The notes below the pieces were generated by a model. That model saw nothing but the letters and a program-made list of their open reading frames with translations. It did no database searches and had not been told where the DNA came from. Position numbers and translations under genes: made by a program. A stretch of 64,000 nucleotides of DNA from Candidatus Intricatilinea gracilis (GTDB taxonomy: Bacteria > Pseudomonadota > Gammaproteobacteria > Burkholderiales > Burkholderiaceae_C), in contig JADJDQ010000003.1 in assembly GCA_016702605.1 (NCBI GenBank), positions 423,501-487,500 of the forward strand, read 5' to 3'. Positions 16,420 through 26,503 of this stretch are shown one piece after another (the first letter of the stretch is position 1; each line of letters begins with the position of its first letter).

Positions 16420-17658
16420 TCAACCCGGACTGAGTGCGCCGCTGCGTGAACCGCCGCGCCGCACCCGGTGCAGCAGGAACAACGCGATGCTCAGGTTCAG
16501 CAGGTTCCAGGCGATGCCGTTGATAAAGGCCGCGTGGTACGAGCCGCTGATATCGAACACCTTGCCCGACAACCAGCCGCCCAGCGCCATGCCGAAGAGT
16601 GTGGCCATCAGCACCGTGCCGACCCGCGCGCCGGCTTCGGCGGGCGGAAAGTGTTCACGCACGATGATGGCGTAACTCGGCACGATGCCGCCCTGGAACA
16701 GGCCGAACAGCGCCGACACCACGTACAGCGAGACCAGCCCGTCGAACGGCAGGAACAGCAGCAGCGCCAGCCCCTGCAGCACCGAGCCCAGCACCAGCGT
16801 GCGCAGGCCGCCGATGTGGTCGCAGATGACACCCGACACCAGCCGGCTGACGATGCCGCAGGCGAGCATCAGCGACAACATCTCGGCACCACGCGCCACG
16901 CCGTAACCCAGGTCGCTGCAATAGGCCACGATGTGCACCTGCGGCATCGCCATGGCCACACAACAGGCCACACCGGCGATACACAGCAGCGTCTGCGCAT
17001 GGCCCATGCTCAGGCCGAACGGCCGCTCGGACGGCTGCGCTGCACCCAGCTTCTTGGCCGGCGCCGCCACCGCGGCGGGCGGGCGCGGGCGCAGCCGCAG
17101 CGCCAGCAGCGGCATGGTCAGCAGGCAGAAGATGCCCAGGCCGATGTAGGTCTGGCGCCAGCCGACCTCGGCCACGAAATGCTGCACGATGGGCGGCCAG
17201 ATGGCGCCGGCCACGTAGTTGCCGCTGGCGCAGATGGCCACCGCCGTGCCACGCCGGCGCACGAACCACAGCGAGGTGTCGGCCACCAGCGGCGCAAACG
17301 TGGCCGAACTGCCCAGCGCACCAAGCAACACACCGTGCGCCAGTGCGAACCCCATCAGGCTGCCCGACAGGCCGGCGGCGATGAACCCGGCGCCGAGGCC
17401 GGCGCTGCCGATCAGCGCCACCACCATCACGCCGTACCGGTCGGCCGCCTTGCCCATGGCGATGCCGCCCAGGCCGAAGCCGACCATCATGAGGGTGTAG
17501 GGCAACGACGCATCGGCGCGCGCCACGCCGAACTCGGCCTGCACGGCCGGCAGTACCACCGACACCACATACATCGCCCCGCTGCCGATGGTCATGAGCG
17601 CCAGCGTCACGAGCAGGCGCGACCAGGCGTAGGGCGAATCGGCGGTGTGATCGGTCAT
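16420..17658 (-). CDS. MFS transporter
   Basis: A 412-residue major facilitator with about 12 hydrophobic segments. The A-motif between helices 2 and 3 appears as GIAMGKAADRYGVM, and a long basic loop (LRLRPRPPAAVAAPAKKLG) divides the two halves. The family looks like the oxalate/formate or monocarboxylate antiporter-type branch, but the substrate is not predictable. I chose ATG 17658 (MTDHTADSPYAW), which has GGAA about ten bases upstream; ATG 17673 is the alternative. It is divergent from the copper efflux genes and convergent with the lipoprotein. Confidence 0.88.
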   Translation of the reverse strand: MTDHTADSPYAWSRLLVTLALMTIGSGAMYVVSVVLPAVQAEFGVARADASLPYTLMMVGFGLGGIAMGKAADRYGVMVVALIGSAGLGAGFIAAGLSGSLMGFALAHGVLLGALGSSATFAPLVADTSLWFVRRRGTAVAICASGNYVAGAIWPPIVQHFVAEVGWRQTYIGLGIFCLLTMPLLALRLRPRPPAAVAAPAKKLGAAQPSERPFGLSMGHAQTLLCIAGVACCVAMAMPQVHIVAYCSDLGYGVARGAEMLSLMLACGIVSRLVSGVICDHIGGLRTLVLGSVLQGLALLLFLPFDGLVSLYVVSALFGLFQGGIVPSYAIIVREHFPPAEAGARVGTVLMATLFGMALGGWLSGKVFDISGSYHAAFINGIAWNLLNLSIALFLLHRVRRGGSRSGALSPG

Positions 17659-17821
17659 CGGTGAATTTTCCATGCCGACGTCGTGCACCACCAGCGGGCT
17701 TGCCCGCTGGCCGTCGACCTTGTTCGGGCCAGCCGGGCGCGGTGGGCAAGCAGCGACACTCGTCGGTCGCAAGATGACGAGCGTCAAGTTGGGATGGTCC
17801 GTCGGCCCTAGACTCGCGGCC

Positions 17822-18337
17822 GTGAACCTGCAGCACCACCGTCACTCCCGCCGCGGCCTGTCGCTCTGGCTGGTCGTGGCGCTGCTGTTCATGCAGATCG
17901 CCACCTCGGCCTACGCCTGCCCGGGCGGGGTGTTCATGGCGGCGATCGGCGGTCAAGTTGCGTCGGTCGACCACACGGCAGACCACGGCACCGGCCCGCA
18001 AGCCCTTCACGACGAGGGTCACACGGCCGGTCACGACTCGAACGCCACCGGCCTGTCGCCCGACATGGTCGATTGCGACATGAGCGCCGGCCTGGACACC
18101 GACTCACCCCAGCTGTGCAAGCTGCACTGCGAGCCCGGCAGCCAGACACCATTGCACGCCAGCGCCAGCACCGACGCACTCGCAGCCCCGCTGCTGTGCT
18201 GGGCCGTGCTCGACTGGTCGTCCACCGCCTTGCTGCCGCGGCAGCTGAGCCACACGCCACGCCTGGGTGTGGCCAGCGGCGCGCCACCCCTCGGCGCTCC
18301 ACCGCTTTATCTGAGCCTGCTCGTCCTTCGCAACTAG
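17822..18337 (+). CDS. Secreted Cys/His-rich protein heading the copper/silver efflux operon
   Basis: A 171-residue exported protein with a signal peptide (RRGLSLWLVVALLFMQIATS, cleavage near AYA-CPGG). The mature part is rich in possible metal ligands: HTADHGTGPQALHDEGHTAGHD, CDMSAG, CKLHCEPG. The C-terminus ends APPLYLSLLVLRN. Proteins of this kind often precede cusCBA-type operons in Burkholderiales, so a periplasmic copper-binding role is inferred from context and composition. The start is GTG 17822, where the signal peptide begins; ATG 17774 is in frame but adds unlikely sequence. It lies 120 bases upstream of cusC and is probably co-transcribed with it. Confidence 0.7.
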   Translation: MNLQHHRHSRRGLSLWLVVALLFMQIATSAYACPGGVFMAAIGGQVASVDHTADHGTGPQALHDEGHTAGHDSNATGLSPDMVDCDMSAGLDTDSPQLCKLHCEPGSQTPLHASASTDALAAPLLCWAVLDWSSTALLPRQLSHTPRLGVASGAPPLGAPPLYLSLLVLRN

Positions 18338-18457
18338 GTCGCGGAGTCTTCAGCGCCTGCGCGCCGCCTGTCGGCGCCGGGTGTTGTGATGCCGCCCGAT
18401 CCGGTTTTGCCGTCGTCGCCCGCCGCCCGCGCGGTCGACCGACCTCGAAGGACTCTC

Positions 18458-19708
18458 ATGACTCTGCTCCGAAACCACGCGCGCGCCACTTCGGCCGCGC
18501 TGCTTGCGCTGGCCACTGCCGCAGCGCCTGGCCTGGCGCGTGCCGACCTTGGTTACGCCGAAACCAGCCGCCTGGCCGCCGACCAGGCGCCGACCACCCT
18601 CATGCAGCGCCTGGCGCTGGACAGCGCCCGCGCCGGGCAACCCAGCGCGGCCACCCTGCCCGACCCGCGCCTCAGCGTGGGTGTCGACAACCTGCCACTC
18701 AGCGGGCCGGATCGCCTGAGCCTCACGCGCGACTTCATGACCATGCAGCGCTTCGGCGTGATGCAGGAGGTGCCGAATCGCGCCAAACGCGCGGCGCGTG
18801 CTGCCGGCGCCCAAGCCAAGGTCGAGCGGGAGCAGGCCAACCTGGCGGCGGCGCGGCTCACCGTGCAGCGCGAGGCGGCGCTGGCCTGGCTGGGTGTGTG
18901 GTTCGCCGAGAAACGCGCCGCACAGCTGGCCGATCTGGAGCGCGAGATCCAGCTGTTGATCGACACGCTCGGCGCACGTATCGCCGCTGGCAAATCGATG
19001 CCCGCCGACCTGACCATGGCCCGCCAGGAAGCCCTGGCCCTGGCCGACCGGCGCGACGACGCCCGGCGCGACATCACCAAGGCACGCGCCACCTTGCGTC
19101 GCTGGGTCGACGCCCGTGCCGGCGAACCCCTCGCCGGTGAGCCGCCGACCATCACCGTGGCCGACGAGACGGTGCTCGCCGGCCTGCACCAACACACCGA
19201 GATTGCGCCCTACACGGCCATGCAGGCGATGGCGCAGGCCGAAGCCGGCGAGGCCGACGCCGACCAACGTGGCGATTGGTCCTGGGAGGCTGTCTACAGC
19301 CGGCGCGGCCCGGGCTACCCGGACATGGTGTCGTTTCAGGTCCGTCTCGACCTTCCGTGGCAACGCGGATCACGCCAGCAGCCGCAGATCGCCGCCAGGC
19401 TCAAGGAGGTGGAACGCCTCGGCGCCGAACGGGAAGAGGTGCTGCGCCGCCACCGCGAGGAAGTCGAAGCCCAACTTGCCGAGTTGCAGGCACTCGACGC
19501 CCAACACGACCGCCTGGCCGGCGCCGGCTCCCAGCTGTCGGCGGAGCGGGTGACGCTGGCGCTGGCCAGCTACGAAGCCGGCCGCAGCGACCTGAGCGCC
19601 GTGCTCGGCGCACGCCGCGAAGCGGTCGAGACCCGCCTGCGCCTGATCGACCTCGAGGCCCAACGCAGCGCGCTGCGTGTCCGCCTCACCACCCTGATTG
19701 CCGAGTGA
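18458..19708 (+). CDS. cusC: TolC-family outer membrane channel of the Cus-type efflux pump
   Basis: A 416-residue outer membrane efflux protein, exported by a signal peptide (TSAALLALATAAAPGLARA). It shows the two long helical hairpin repeats of TolC-like factors: residues ~120-200 (AAGAQAKVEREQANLAAARL) and ~310-400 (LKEVERLGAEREEVLRRHRE), with the repeat end marker YEAGRSDLSAVLGARREAVE. It forms the channel through which CusAB export metal. The GAAGGA ribosome site sits just before the ATG at 18458. It is eight bases upstream of cusB. It is shorter than E. coli CusC (about 440 mature residues) and related to the CzcC/CusC-like branch. Confidence 0.88.
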   Translation: MTLLRNHARATSAALLALATAAAPGLARADLGYAETSRLAADQAPTTLMQRLALDSARAGQPSAATLPDPRLSVGVDNLPLSGPDRLSLTRDFMTMQRFGVMQEVPNRAKRAARAAGAQAKVEREQANLAAARLTVQREAALAWLGVWFAEKRAAQLADLEREIQLLIDTLGARIAAGKSMPADLTMARQEALALADRRDDARRDITKARATLRRWVDARAGEPLAGEPPTITVADETVLAGLHQHTEIAPYTAMQAMAQAEAGEADADQRGDWSWEAVYSRRGPGYPDMVSFQVRLDLPWQRGSRQQPQIAARLKEVERLGAEREEVLRRHREEVEAQLAELQALDAQHDRLAGAGSQLSAERVTLALASYEAGRSDLSAVLGARREAVETRLRLIDLEAQRSALRVRLTTLIAE

Positions 19709-19716
19709 GCCGCACC

Positions 19717-21588
19717 ATGAGCAACAACAACACTTTCGACACCACGTCCACGTCGACACCCGTGGGCACCGGCGAGCTGACCACCACACCGGGCGGCGGG
19801 CAGGCCGGCGGTGCCGCCATCCACCCGTCGTCCACCCACTCGTCGCCTGCCAAGCCGGTTGTGCTGGCCGTGGCCATGCTGGTCATCGGCCTGGCCGTCG
19901 GCTGGGGCGTCTCGCGCTGGCAGGCCGGGCAAGGCGCAGCAACTTCGGCGCATGGCACTGCCGCTGCGTCGCTGCCCGCCGGGGCACAAGTGGCGCTGGC
20001 CGGTGCGGCTGGTGGTGAGCGCAAGGTGCTGTACTGGTACGACCCCATGGTGCCGACGCAGAAGTTCGACAAACCCGGCAAGTCACCCTTCATGGACATG
20101 CAGCTGGTGCCGCGTTATGCCGACGAGGCCGGCGCGGGTGCTGGTGGTGCGGACGAAGGCCCGTCGCTGGGTGTGTCGACGGCAGCACGCCAGGCGCTGG
20201 GGCTACGGCTGGCCACGGTGGAACAACGCGCGCTCGGTGCGGCGGTCGAACTGGTCGGCACAGTGCAGCTGAGCGAGCGCGACATCAGCATCGTGCAGGC
20301 GCGCAGCAGCGGCTATGTCGAACGTGTCTACGCCCGCGCGCCGGGCGACGTGATCGCGGCGGGTGCGCCGCTGGTCGACGTGCTCAACCCGGACTGGCTG
20401 GCCGCGCAGCAGGAGTACTTCGCACTCGAGGCCACCGGCGACGCGGCGCTCACCAAGGCCGCACGCCAGCGCCTGGTGCTGCTGGGCATGCCGGCCGACA
20501 TGATCGACGCCGCCGACCGCAGCGGCCAACCGATGGCGCTGCAAACCATCAAGGCGCCCGGCGGCGGCGTGATCAGCGAGCTGATGGTGCGCCCCGGCAT
20601 GATGCTGGCGCCCGGCATGACACTGGCACGTATCAACGGCCTGGGCACCGTGTGGCTCGAAGCCGCGTTGCCCGAAGCGCTGGCCGCCACGCTGCAGCCC
20701 GGCCAGGCGGTCGAGGCGCGTTTCCCCGCCCTGCCCGGCCAGGTCGTGAAGGGCAAGGTGGCGGCGGTGCTGAGCGAGGCGGACCGCGAGACCCGCACGC
20801 TAAGGCTGCGAATCGAGTTGCCCAACCCGGGCCAGAGACTCAAGGCAGGCCTGTTCGCCCAGGTCACGCTGCGCGGCACACAACGCGACGCCCTGGTGCT
20901 GCCGGCCGAAGCCGTGATCCGCACCGGCAAACGCGCCATCGTCTACATCGCCGAGGTCGACGCCAAGACCGGCGCGCCGAGTGGCCGTTTCCGTCCGGTC
21001 GAGGTCGACATCGGTGAACAGGTGGGTGAACAACTCGAGATCCGCCGCGGCCTGGCCGCCGGCCAGCAGGTGGTGGCGAGTGGCCAGTTCCTGATCGATT
21101 CGGAAGCCAGCATGCAGGGGGTGATGGCGCGCAGCCAGAACGAGCCGGCTGGTGCGGGTACGGCCACGGCGTCGCCCGCGCCGACCTCGACAGCATCCGC
21201 CGCCGTGCCCAAGCCGGAGAAGACGCTGGCCGGCGCGTCGGCAGCTGCTGCGGCCCATGACCACGGGGTGGCCACCCCGCCGTCGACCACCCCCGCTGCG
21301 GCGCCCGGCGTCGGCAGCAAGGCCGTGCCCACCGCCGCGGCCGTGCCCGACTACGGTACCCGCGGCGTGGTCACCGGCGTGGAGCCCGGCGAGATCACGC
21401 TCGAACACGAGCCGGTGCCGGCGCTCAAGTGGCCGGGCATGGAGATGCCGTTCAAGGTCATCGACCAGAAACTGCTGCGAGGCATGAAGCCCGGCGAGAA
21501 GGTGGACTTCCGCTTTATCCAGCGTGGTGACGATTGGGTGATCACCCGCATCACGCCGGCAGCCGCGGGCACGGGAGCATCCAAGTGA
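19717..21588 (+). CDS. cusB: CusB-type periplasmic adaptor with a C-terminal CusF-like domain
   Basis: A 623-residue membrane-fusion protein. After a Thr/Gly-rich cytoplasmic tail, one membrane helix (residues ~47-66) anchors it. Residues 104-137 form a heavy-metal-binding domain with [20 protein letters not shown] and MDMQLVPRY. The barrel-sandwich and helical hairpin parts follow ([38 protein letters not shown]). An Ala/Pro-rich linker (~470-545) leads to a CusF-like domain (~547-623) with H-x7-W-x2-M-x-M in [18 protein letters not shown], exactly the spacing of the CusF Cu(I)/Ag(I) site. The free chaperone is thus fused to the adaptor. Confidence 0.93.
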   Translation: MSNNNTFDTTSTSTPVGTGELTTTPGGGQAGGAAIHPSSTHSSPAKPVVLAVAMLVIGLAVGWGVSRWQAGQGAATSAHGTAAASLPAGAQVALAGAAGGERKVLYWYDPMVPTQKFDKPGKSPFMDMQLVPRYADEAGAGAGGADEGPSLGVSTAARQALGLRLATVEQRALGAAVELVGTVQLSERDISIVQARSSGYVERVYARAPGDVIAAGAPLVDVLNPDWLAAQQEYFALEATGDAALTKAARQRLVLLGMPADMIDAADRSGQPMALQTIKAPGGGVISELMVRPGMMLAPGMTLARINGLGTVWLEAALPEALAATLQPGQAVEARFPALPGQVVKGKVAAVLSEADRETRTLRLRIELPNPGQRLKAGLFAQVTLRGTQRDALVLPAEAVIRTGKRAIVYIAEVDAKTGAPSGRFRPVEVDIGEQVGEQLEIRRGLAAGQQVVASGQFLIDSEASMQGVMARSQNEPAGAGTATASPAPTSTASAAVPKPEKTLAGASAAAAAHDHGVATPPSTTPAAAPGVGSKAVPTAAAVPDYGTRGVVTGVEPGEITLEHEPVPALKWPGMEMPFKVIDQKLLRGMKPGEKVDFRFIQRGDDWVITRITPAAAGTGASK

Positions 21589-24500
21589 TCGCCCGGCTGA
21601 TCCGCTGGTCGGTGCTCAACCGCTTCCTGGTGCTGCTGGCCACCGTCATGCTCACGGCCTGGGGCGTGTGGGCGGTGCGCAGCACACCGATCGACGCGCT
21701 GCCCGATCTGTCGGACGTGCAGGTGATCATCCGCACCAGCTACCCGGGGCAGGCGCCGCAGATCGTCGAGAACCAGGTGACCTATCCGCTGGCGACGACC
21801 ATGTTGTCGGTGCCGGGCGCCAAGGCGGTGCGGGGGTTCTCGTTCTTCGGCGACAGCTTCGTCTACATCCTGTTCGACGACGGCACCGACCTGTACTGGG
21901 CACGCTCGCGGGTGCTCGAATACCTCAACCAGGTGCAGGGGCGATTGCCGGCCAGCGCCAAGACCGCCCTCGGGCCCGACGCCACGGGTGTGGGCTGGAT
22001 CTACCAATATGCGCTGGTCGATCGGACCGGCAAGAACGACCTGTCGCAGCTGCGCACGTTGCAGGACTGGTTCCTCAAGTACGAACTCAAGAGCCTGCCC
22101 GACGTGGCCGAGGTGGCCACCGTGGGCGGCATGGTGCGGCAGTACCAGGTGGTGATCGACCCGGTGAAGCTGGCGGCCTACGGCATCACCCACGCCCAGG
22201 TGCGCGACGCCCTGATGGCCGGCAACCAGGAAAGCGGCGGCTCGGTGCTGGAACTGGCCGAGGTCGAATACATGGTGCGCGCCAGCGGCTACCTGAAGTC
22301 GCTGGACGACTTTCGCGCCATTGGCCTGACGGCGCGCGGCGGTGTGCCGGTGCGCCTGGGCGACGTGGCCACCGTGCAGGTGGGGCCCGAGATGCGCCGC
22401 GGCATCGCGGAGCTGGACGGTGAGGGTGAGGTGGCCGGTGGCATCGTCATCCTGCGATCGGGCAAGAACGCGCAGTCGACCATCGCCGCGGTGAAGGCCA
22501 AGTTGGCCGAGCTGCAGAAGAGCCTGCCCAAAGGGGTGGAGATCGTCACCACCTACGACCGCAGCGCGCTCATCGAACGTGCGATCGAGAACCTCACACA
22601 CAAGCTGATCGAGGAGTTCCTGGTCGTCGCGGCAGTCTGCGCGATCTTCTTGTGGCATCTGCGCTCCGCCCTGGTGGCCATCCTGGCGCTGCCGCTGGGG
22701 GTGATGACGGCGTTCCTGGTCATGCGATACCAGGGCATCAACGCCAACATCATGTCGCTGGGTGGCATTGCCATCGCCATCGGCGCCATGGTCGACGCGG
22801 CGGTGGTGATGATCGAGAACGCGCACAAGAAACTCGAAGCCTGGCAACACGCACACCCGGACGCCGAGCTCGAAGGCGAGGAGCGCTGGCAGGTGATGAC
22901 CGAAGCGGCGGTCGAGGTCGGCCCGGCGCTGTTCTTCTCGCTGCTGATCATCACGCTGTCGTTCATCCCGGTCTTCACGCTCGAAGCGCAGGAGGGCCGC
23001 CTCTTCGGCCCGCTCGCCTTCACCAAGACCTACGCGATGGCGGCGGCGGCCGGGCTGTCGGTCACGTTGATCCCGGTGCTGATGGGCTACTGGATCCGCG
23101 GGCGTATCCCCGACGAACAGCGCAACCCGATCACCCGTGCGCTGATCGCCGTCTACCGCCCGGCGCTGGAATGGGTGCTGCATTGGCCCAAGGCCACACT
23201 CGTGATCGCGGTTGCGGTGCTGGCCACGACGGCCTGGCCGCTCAGCCAGTTGGGCGGGGAGTTCCTGCCCAAGCTCGACGAGGGGGATCTGCTCTACATG
23301 CCCTCGGCCCTGCCGGGCCTGTCGGCGCAGAAGGCCGGCGAGCTGCTGCAGCTCACCAACCGCATGATCAAGACCGTGCCCGAGGTGGACCGCGTGTTCG
23401 GCAAGGCCGGCCGCGCCGAAACCGCCACCGACCCGGCGCCGCTGGAGATGTTCGAGACGACCATCCAGCTGAAGCCGCGCGACCAGTGGCGCCCCGGCAT
23501 GACACCCGACAAACTCGTCGACGAGCTCGACAAGGCGGTCAAGGTGCCGGGTCTGTCGAACATCTGGGTGCCGCCGATCCGCAACCGCATCGACATGCTG
23601 GCCACCGGCATCAAGAGCCCCATCGGCGTCAAGGTGACCGGCAGCGATCTGCATGCGATCGACCGTGTGGCGGCGCATGTCGAGCAGATCGCCAAGACGG
23701 TGCCGGGTGTGTCGTCGGCGCTGGCCGAACGGCTCACCGGCGGGCGCTACGTGGACGTGGTGATCGACCGAGCTGCCGCGGCGCGTTACGGCCTGAACAT
23801 CGCCGACGTGCAGTCACTCGTCAGCAGCGCGGTGGGTGGCGACAACGTGACCGAAACCATCGAAGGCCTGGCGCGTTTCCCGGTCAACCTGCGCTACCCG
23901 CGTGAATGGCGCGACACACCACAACGCCTCACCGAGCTGCCGCTGCTCACGCCCATGGGCCAGCAGATCACGCTGGGCAGCGTGGCCAAGATCAGCATCA
24001 GCGACGGCCCACCCATGCTCAAGAGTGAGAACGCCCGCCCGTCCGGCTGGGTGTACGTGGACACCCGCGGTCGCGACCTGGCCTCGGTGGCCAACGACCT
24101 GCGCAAGGCCGTCTTCCTGCAGGTTCAGTTGGAACCCGGCATGAGCATCGCGTATTCGGGCCAGTTCGAATACCTCGAGCGCGCCAACGAGCGGCTCAAG
24201 GTGGTGGTGCCCGCCACGCTGCTCATCATCTTCGTGCTGCTGTACCTGACCTTCAGCCGCTTCGACGAAGCCCTGCTCATCATGGCCACGCTGCCGTTTG
24301 CCCTGACCGGCGGCGTGTGGTTCATCTACCTGATGGGGTTCAACCTCTCGATCGCCACGGGGGTGGGTTTCATCGCCCTGGCCGGAGTGGCCGCCGAGTT
24401 CGGCGTGGTCATGCTGCTGTACCTGAAACACGCCTGGCTGGATCGGCTGAAGGCGGGTGCGACGCAATCACCCGAACTCGTCGACGACGCCATCCGTGAA

Positions 24501-24713
24501 GGCGCGGTACTACGCGTGCGCCCCAAGGCCATGACCGTGGCCGTCATCCTGGCAGGCCTGGTGCCCATCGTCTGGGGCACCGGCACGGGGTCTGAGGTGA
24601 TGAGCCGCATTGCCGCACCCATGCTCGGCGGCATGGTGACGGCGCCGCTGCTGTCACTCTTCATCGTGCCGGCGGTGTATGCGTTGATGCGCAGGCGAGC
24701 TCCGGCAGCCTGA
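21585..24713 (+). CDS. cusA: CusA-type heavy-metal efflux RND pump
   Basis: A 1042-residue inner-membrane RND transporter that drives Cu(I)/Ag(I) out through CusB and the outer channel using proton flux. It matches CusA in length and sequence: [20 protein letters not shown], the TM4 stretch [20 protein letters not shown] with the proton-relay Asp, and [20 protein letters not shown], which contains one of the methionines lining the metal path. The start is GTG 21585, overlapping the cusB stop as GTGA, so translation is coupled. A strong hairpin lies 15 bases after the stop. Confidence 0.95.
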   Translation: MIARLIRWSVLNRFLVLLATVMLTAWGVWAVRSTPIDALPDLSDVQVIIRTSYPGQAPQIVENQVTYPLATTMLSVPGAKAVRGFSFFGDSFVYILFDDGTDLYWARSRVLEYLNQVQGRLPASAKTALGPDATGVGWIYQYALVDRTGKNDLSQLRTLQDWFLKYELKSLPDVAEVATVGGMVRQYQVVIDPVKLAAYGITHAQVRDALMAGNQESGGSVLELAEVEYMVRASGYLKSLDDFRAIGLTARGGVPVRLGDVATVQVGPEMRRGIAELDGEGEVAGGIVILRSGKNAQSTIAAVKAKLAELQKSLPKGVEIVTTYDRSALIERAIENLTHKLIEEFLVVAAVCAIFLWHLRSALVAILALPLGVMTAFLVMRYQGINANIMSLGGIAIAIGAMVDAAVVMIENAHKKLEAWQHAHPDAELEGEERWQVMTEAAVEVGPALFFSLLIITLSFIPVFTLEAQEGRLFGPLAFTKTYAMAAAAGLSVTLIPVLMGYWIRGRIPDEQRNPITRALIAVYRPALEWVLHWPKATLVIAVAVLATTAWPLSQLGGEFLPKLDEGDLLYMPSALPGLSAQKAGELLQLTNRMIKTVPEVDRVFGKAGRAETATDPAPLEMFETTIQLKPRDQWRPGMTPDKLVDELDKAVKVPGLSNIWVPPIRNRIDMLATGIKSPIGVKVTGSDLHAIDRVAAHVEQIAKTVPGVSSALAERLTGGRYVDVVIDRAAAARYGLNIADVQSLVSSAVGGDNVTETIEGLARFPVNLRYPREWRDTPQRLTELPLLTPMGQQITLGSVAKISISDGPPMLKSENARPSGWVYVDTRGRDLASVANDLRKAVFLQVQLEPGMSIAYSGQFEYLERANERLKVVVPATLLIIFVLLYLTFSRFDEALLIMATLPFALTGGVWFIYLMGFNLSIATGVGFIALAGVAAEFGVVMLLYLKHAWLDRLKAGATQSPELVDDAIREGAVLRVRPKAMTVAVILAGLVPIVWGTGTGSEVMSRIAAPMLGGMVTAPLLSLFIVPAVYALMRRRAPAA

Positions 24714-24727
24714 GGCCGGCGCGCCCA

Positions 24728-24768
24728 GGCCTGCGACCCCTGGCACCACGCGCCTGGGGTCGCAGGCC
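24728..24768 (+). terminator. Hairpin terminator after the cus operon
   Basis: GGCCTGCGACCCC (24728-24740) and GGGGTCGCAGGCC (24756-24768) form a perfect 13-bp stem with a 15-base loop, starting 15 bases after the cusA stop. No T-run follows, but position and strength make it a likely transcript end before the chemoreceptor gene. Confidence 0.6.
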
Positions 24769-24846
24769 CCCCGCCAAGAAGCAGGGCGATATCGGCGCAC
24801 ATTGCCGGATTGCGCAGGTGCGGTGATCGATAGAGTGGCGACCACC

Positions 24847-25947
24847 ATGTCGTTGCGGCGTTTGTTCCCCCACTTTTCTGCGGACACCTGGAAGTTGTGT
24901 CTGCCGATACCCACGAGCGCCCTGCTCGCGGGTCTGGGTATTGCCGCACTATCGAGCCAACCCTTGTGGACCACTGCATCGACCCTGCAAAGGTTTGCGC
25001 TGGCCACTGCGGTCGCCATCGCCGTCGGTCTGGTCATATTGACGATCTATCTGCTCGGGCTACGTCGCCAACTCGGCCTGGCGCTCGATCACAAGTTATG
25101 GCGCGAAGGCGCGTTTCTCAGCCAGGTGCGGGTCGGTGCGGAGCAGGTCAATACCGGCTCCGAGAAACTCGCCGCCGCTGCCAACGAGATTTCGTTCGCG
25201 GCGCAGATGCAGACCATGGCGACCGACAACATCAAGGAGCAGATTGCCCAGGTATCGAGCAGCGTTGCCCAGGTCACCACCGTGGCGCAGGACGTCCAGG
25301 CACAATCACGCGCAGCCCAAGGCTGGTCGAGCCAGGGCGGAGAACTGGTCGACGGTGTAGCGCGCAAGATGGCCGACATTTCGAACGTGATGGCCCAGGC
25401 CTCGACGCGCATCGATACCCTGTCGGCGCAAGCCCGCAATATCGGCGACGTGGCCGGCGCCATTACCCGCATCACCAGTCAGACCAATCTGCTGGCATTG
25501 AATGCAGCGGTCGAAGCGGCCCGCGCCGGCGAACATGGGCGTGGTTTTGCCATCGTGGCGCAAGAAGTCAAATTGCTCGCCGGGCAGACCGCCCAGGCCA
25601 CACACGACATCGTCCAGACCATCCGCACGATCCAGAACGACGTGCGCGAAACCTCGAACGAGATACGCCTGGCCGTGCCCATGGTGGCAGCCGGCGTCAG
25701 TTTGATCGAACAGGCGGCGCAGGCCCTGCGAGATCTGCGCGGCAGTTCGGACGGCCTGTTCGACAAAAGCGCCAGCCTGGCCGGAGAAATCGATCAACAA
25801 GGCCAGTTGATCGAGGACATGCTGGGCGGCATCGGCCAGATACTCGAGATGACCGGCCAGACCCAGCAGGTGGCCGAACGTGCCCTCGATACTTCTGCCG
25901 GACTGTCCGCCACGGCGGCGCAACTGGTCGAGGCGATCCAGAACTGA
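24847..25947 (+). CDS. Methyl-accepting chemotaxis protein without a periplasmic sensor domain
   Basis: A 366-residue chemoreceptor. Two hydrophobic helices (about residues 18-38 and 50-71) are joined by a loop of only about 12 residues, so there is no periplasmic ligand domain, and no HAMP or PAS domain is obvious. The rest is a cytoplasmic coiled coil with the highly conserved hairpin tip [18 protein letters not shown] followed by [16 protein letters not shown], which binds CheW/CheA. ATG 24847 ([10 protein letters not shown]) was chosen, since the frame upstream lacks family sequence. A bacteriohemerythrin gene starts 90 bases downstream in the same direction and could supply the sensing. 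Confidence 0.9.
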   Translation: MSLRRLFPHFSADTWKLCLPIPTSALLAGLGIAALSSQPLWTTASTLQRFALATAVAIAVGLVILTIYLLGLRRQLGLALDHKLWREGAFLSQVRVGAEQVNTGSEKLAAAANEISFAAQMQTMATDNIKEQIAQVSSSVAQVTTVAQDVQAQSRAAQGWSSQGGELVDGVARKMADISNVMAQASTRIDTLSAQARNIGDVAGAITRITSQTNLLALNAAVEAARAGEHGRGFAIVAQEVKLLAGQTAQATHDIVQTIRTIQNDVRETSNEIRLAVPMVAAGVSLIEQAAQALRDLRGSSDGLFDKSASLAGEIDQQGQLIEDMLGGIGQILEMTGQTQQVAERALDTSAGLSATAAQLVEAIQN

Positions 25948-26037
25948 AGACGTCGGCGCTTATCGGCACCTCACAAGAGTTTCACACCCACGATTCATCC
26001 ACCGCCCGTCAGTGCGGGCCCAAACGAGAGGTTCACC

Positions 26038-26445
26038 ATGCCCTTGATCACCTGGGGGCCGATGCTTGCCGTCGGCGTTGCAGAAATCGACGAACAACAC
26101 AAGAAACTCGTCGAACTCGTCAATCAACTCAATGACGCCATGCATGCCGGCCACGGCAAGGACGCCTTGACGCCGGTACTGAACGAACTGGTGCGATATA
26201 CCGTGTACCACTTCGGCACCGAAGAGCGCCTGATGGCCAAACACCGATACGAGGCCTCGGTGGCCCACAAGGGTGAACACACCAAGTTCGTCGCCACCGT
26301 GTCGGATTTCAAGAAGAAGTTCGACGCAGGCAACGCCATGATCTCGACCGAGATCATGAATTTCCTGCGCGACTGGCTCTCGAAACACATCCTGCAGACC
26401 GACAAGAAATTCGCCAAGGCGCTCAACGGGCTGGGGGTGAAGTAG
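26038..26445 (+). CDS. Bacteriohemerythrin
   Basis: A 135-residue single-domain hemerythrin that binds O2 at a di-iron centre. All seven expected iron ligands are present: H21, H58, E62, H77, H81, H117 and D122, in the motifs IDEQHKKL, YHFGTEE, HKGEHTKF and WLSKHILQTDKKF. Such proteins store, deliver or sense oxygen. It follows the sensorless chemoreceptor, and a strong hairpin closes the unit, so both probably share a transcript; a sensing role with the receptor is inference. Confidence 0.95.
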   Translation: MPLITWGPMLAVGVAEIDEQHKKLVELVNQLNDAMHAGHGKDALTPVLNELVRYTVYHFGTEERLMAKHRYEASVAHKGEHTKFVATVSDFKKKFDAGNAMISTEIMNFLRDWLSKHILQTDKKFAKALNGLGVK

Positions 26446-26456
26446 GTGCTGACTAG

Positions 26457-26489
26457 CTGCCGGGACAACAGGTCCTGTTCGCCCGGCAG
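26457..26489. terminator. Bidirectional hairpin terminator
   Basis: A nested hairpin has an outer 8-bp stem (CTGCCGGG / CCCGGCAG) and an inner 6-bp stem (AACAGG / CCTGTT) with a single-base loop. It lies between two convergent genes, 11 bases after the bacteriohemerythrin stop and 14 bases from the next gene's stop, as expected for a shared terminator. Confidence 0.7.
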
Positions 26490-26503
26490 GTGTTGTCGAC
26501 GGC

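Noticed and set aside
16468..17664. A ~400-codon plus-strand open frame opposite the MFS gene
   Set aside because: The translation is Arg/His/Gln-rich without domain signal, while the minus-strand frame gives a clear 12-helix transporter.
21351..23678. A 775-codon minus-strand open frame opposite cusA
   Set aside because: It is the complement of a well-matched RND pump; high-GC genes commonly leave such open antisense frames.
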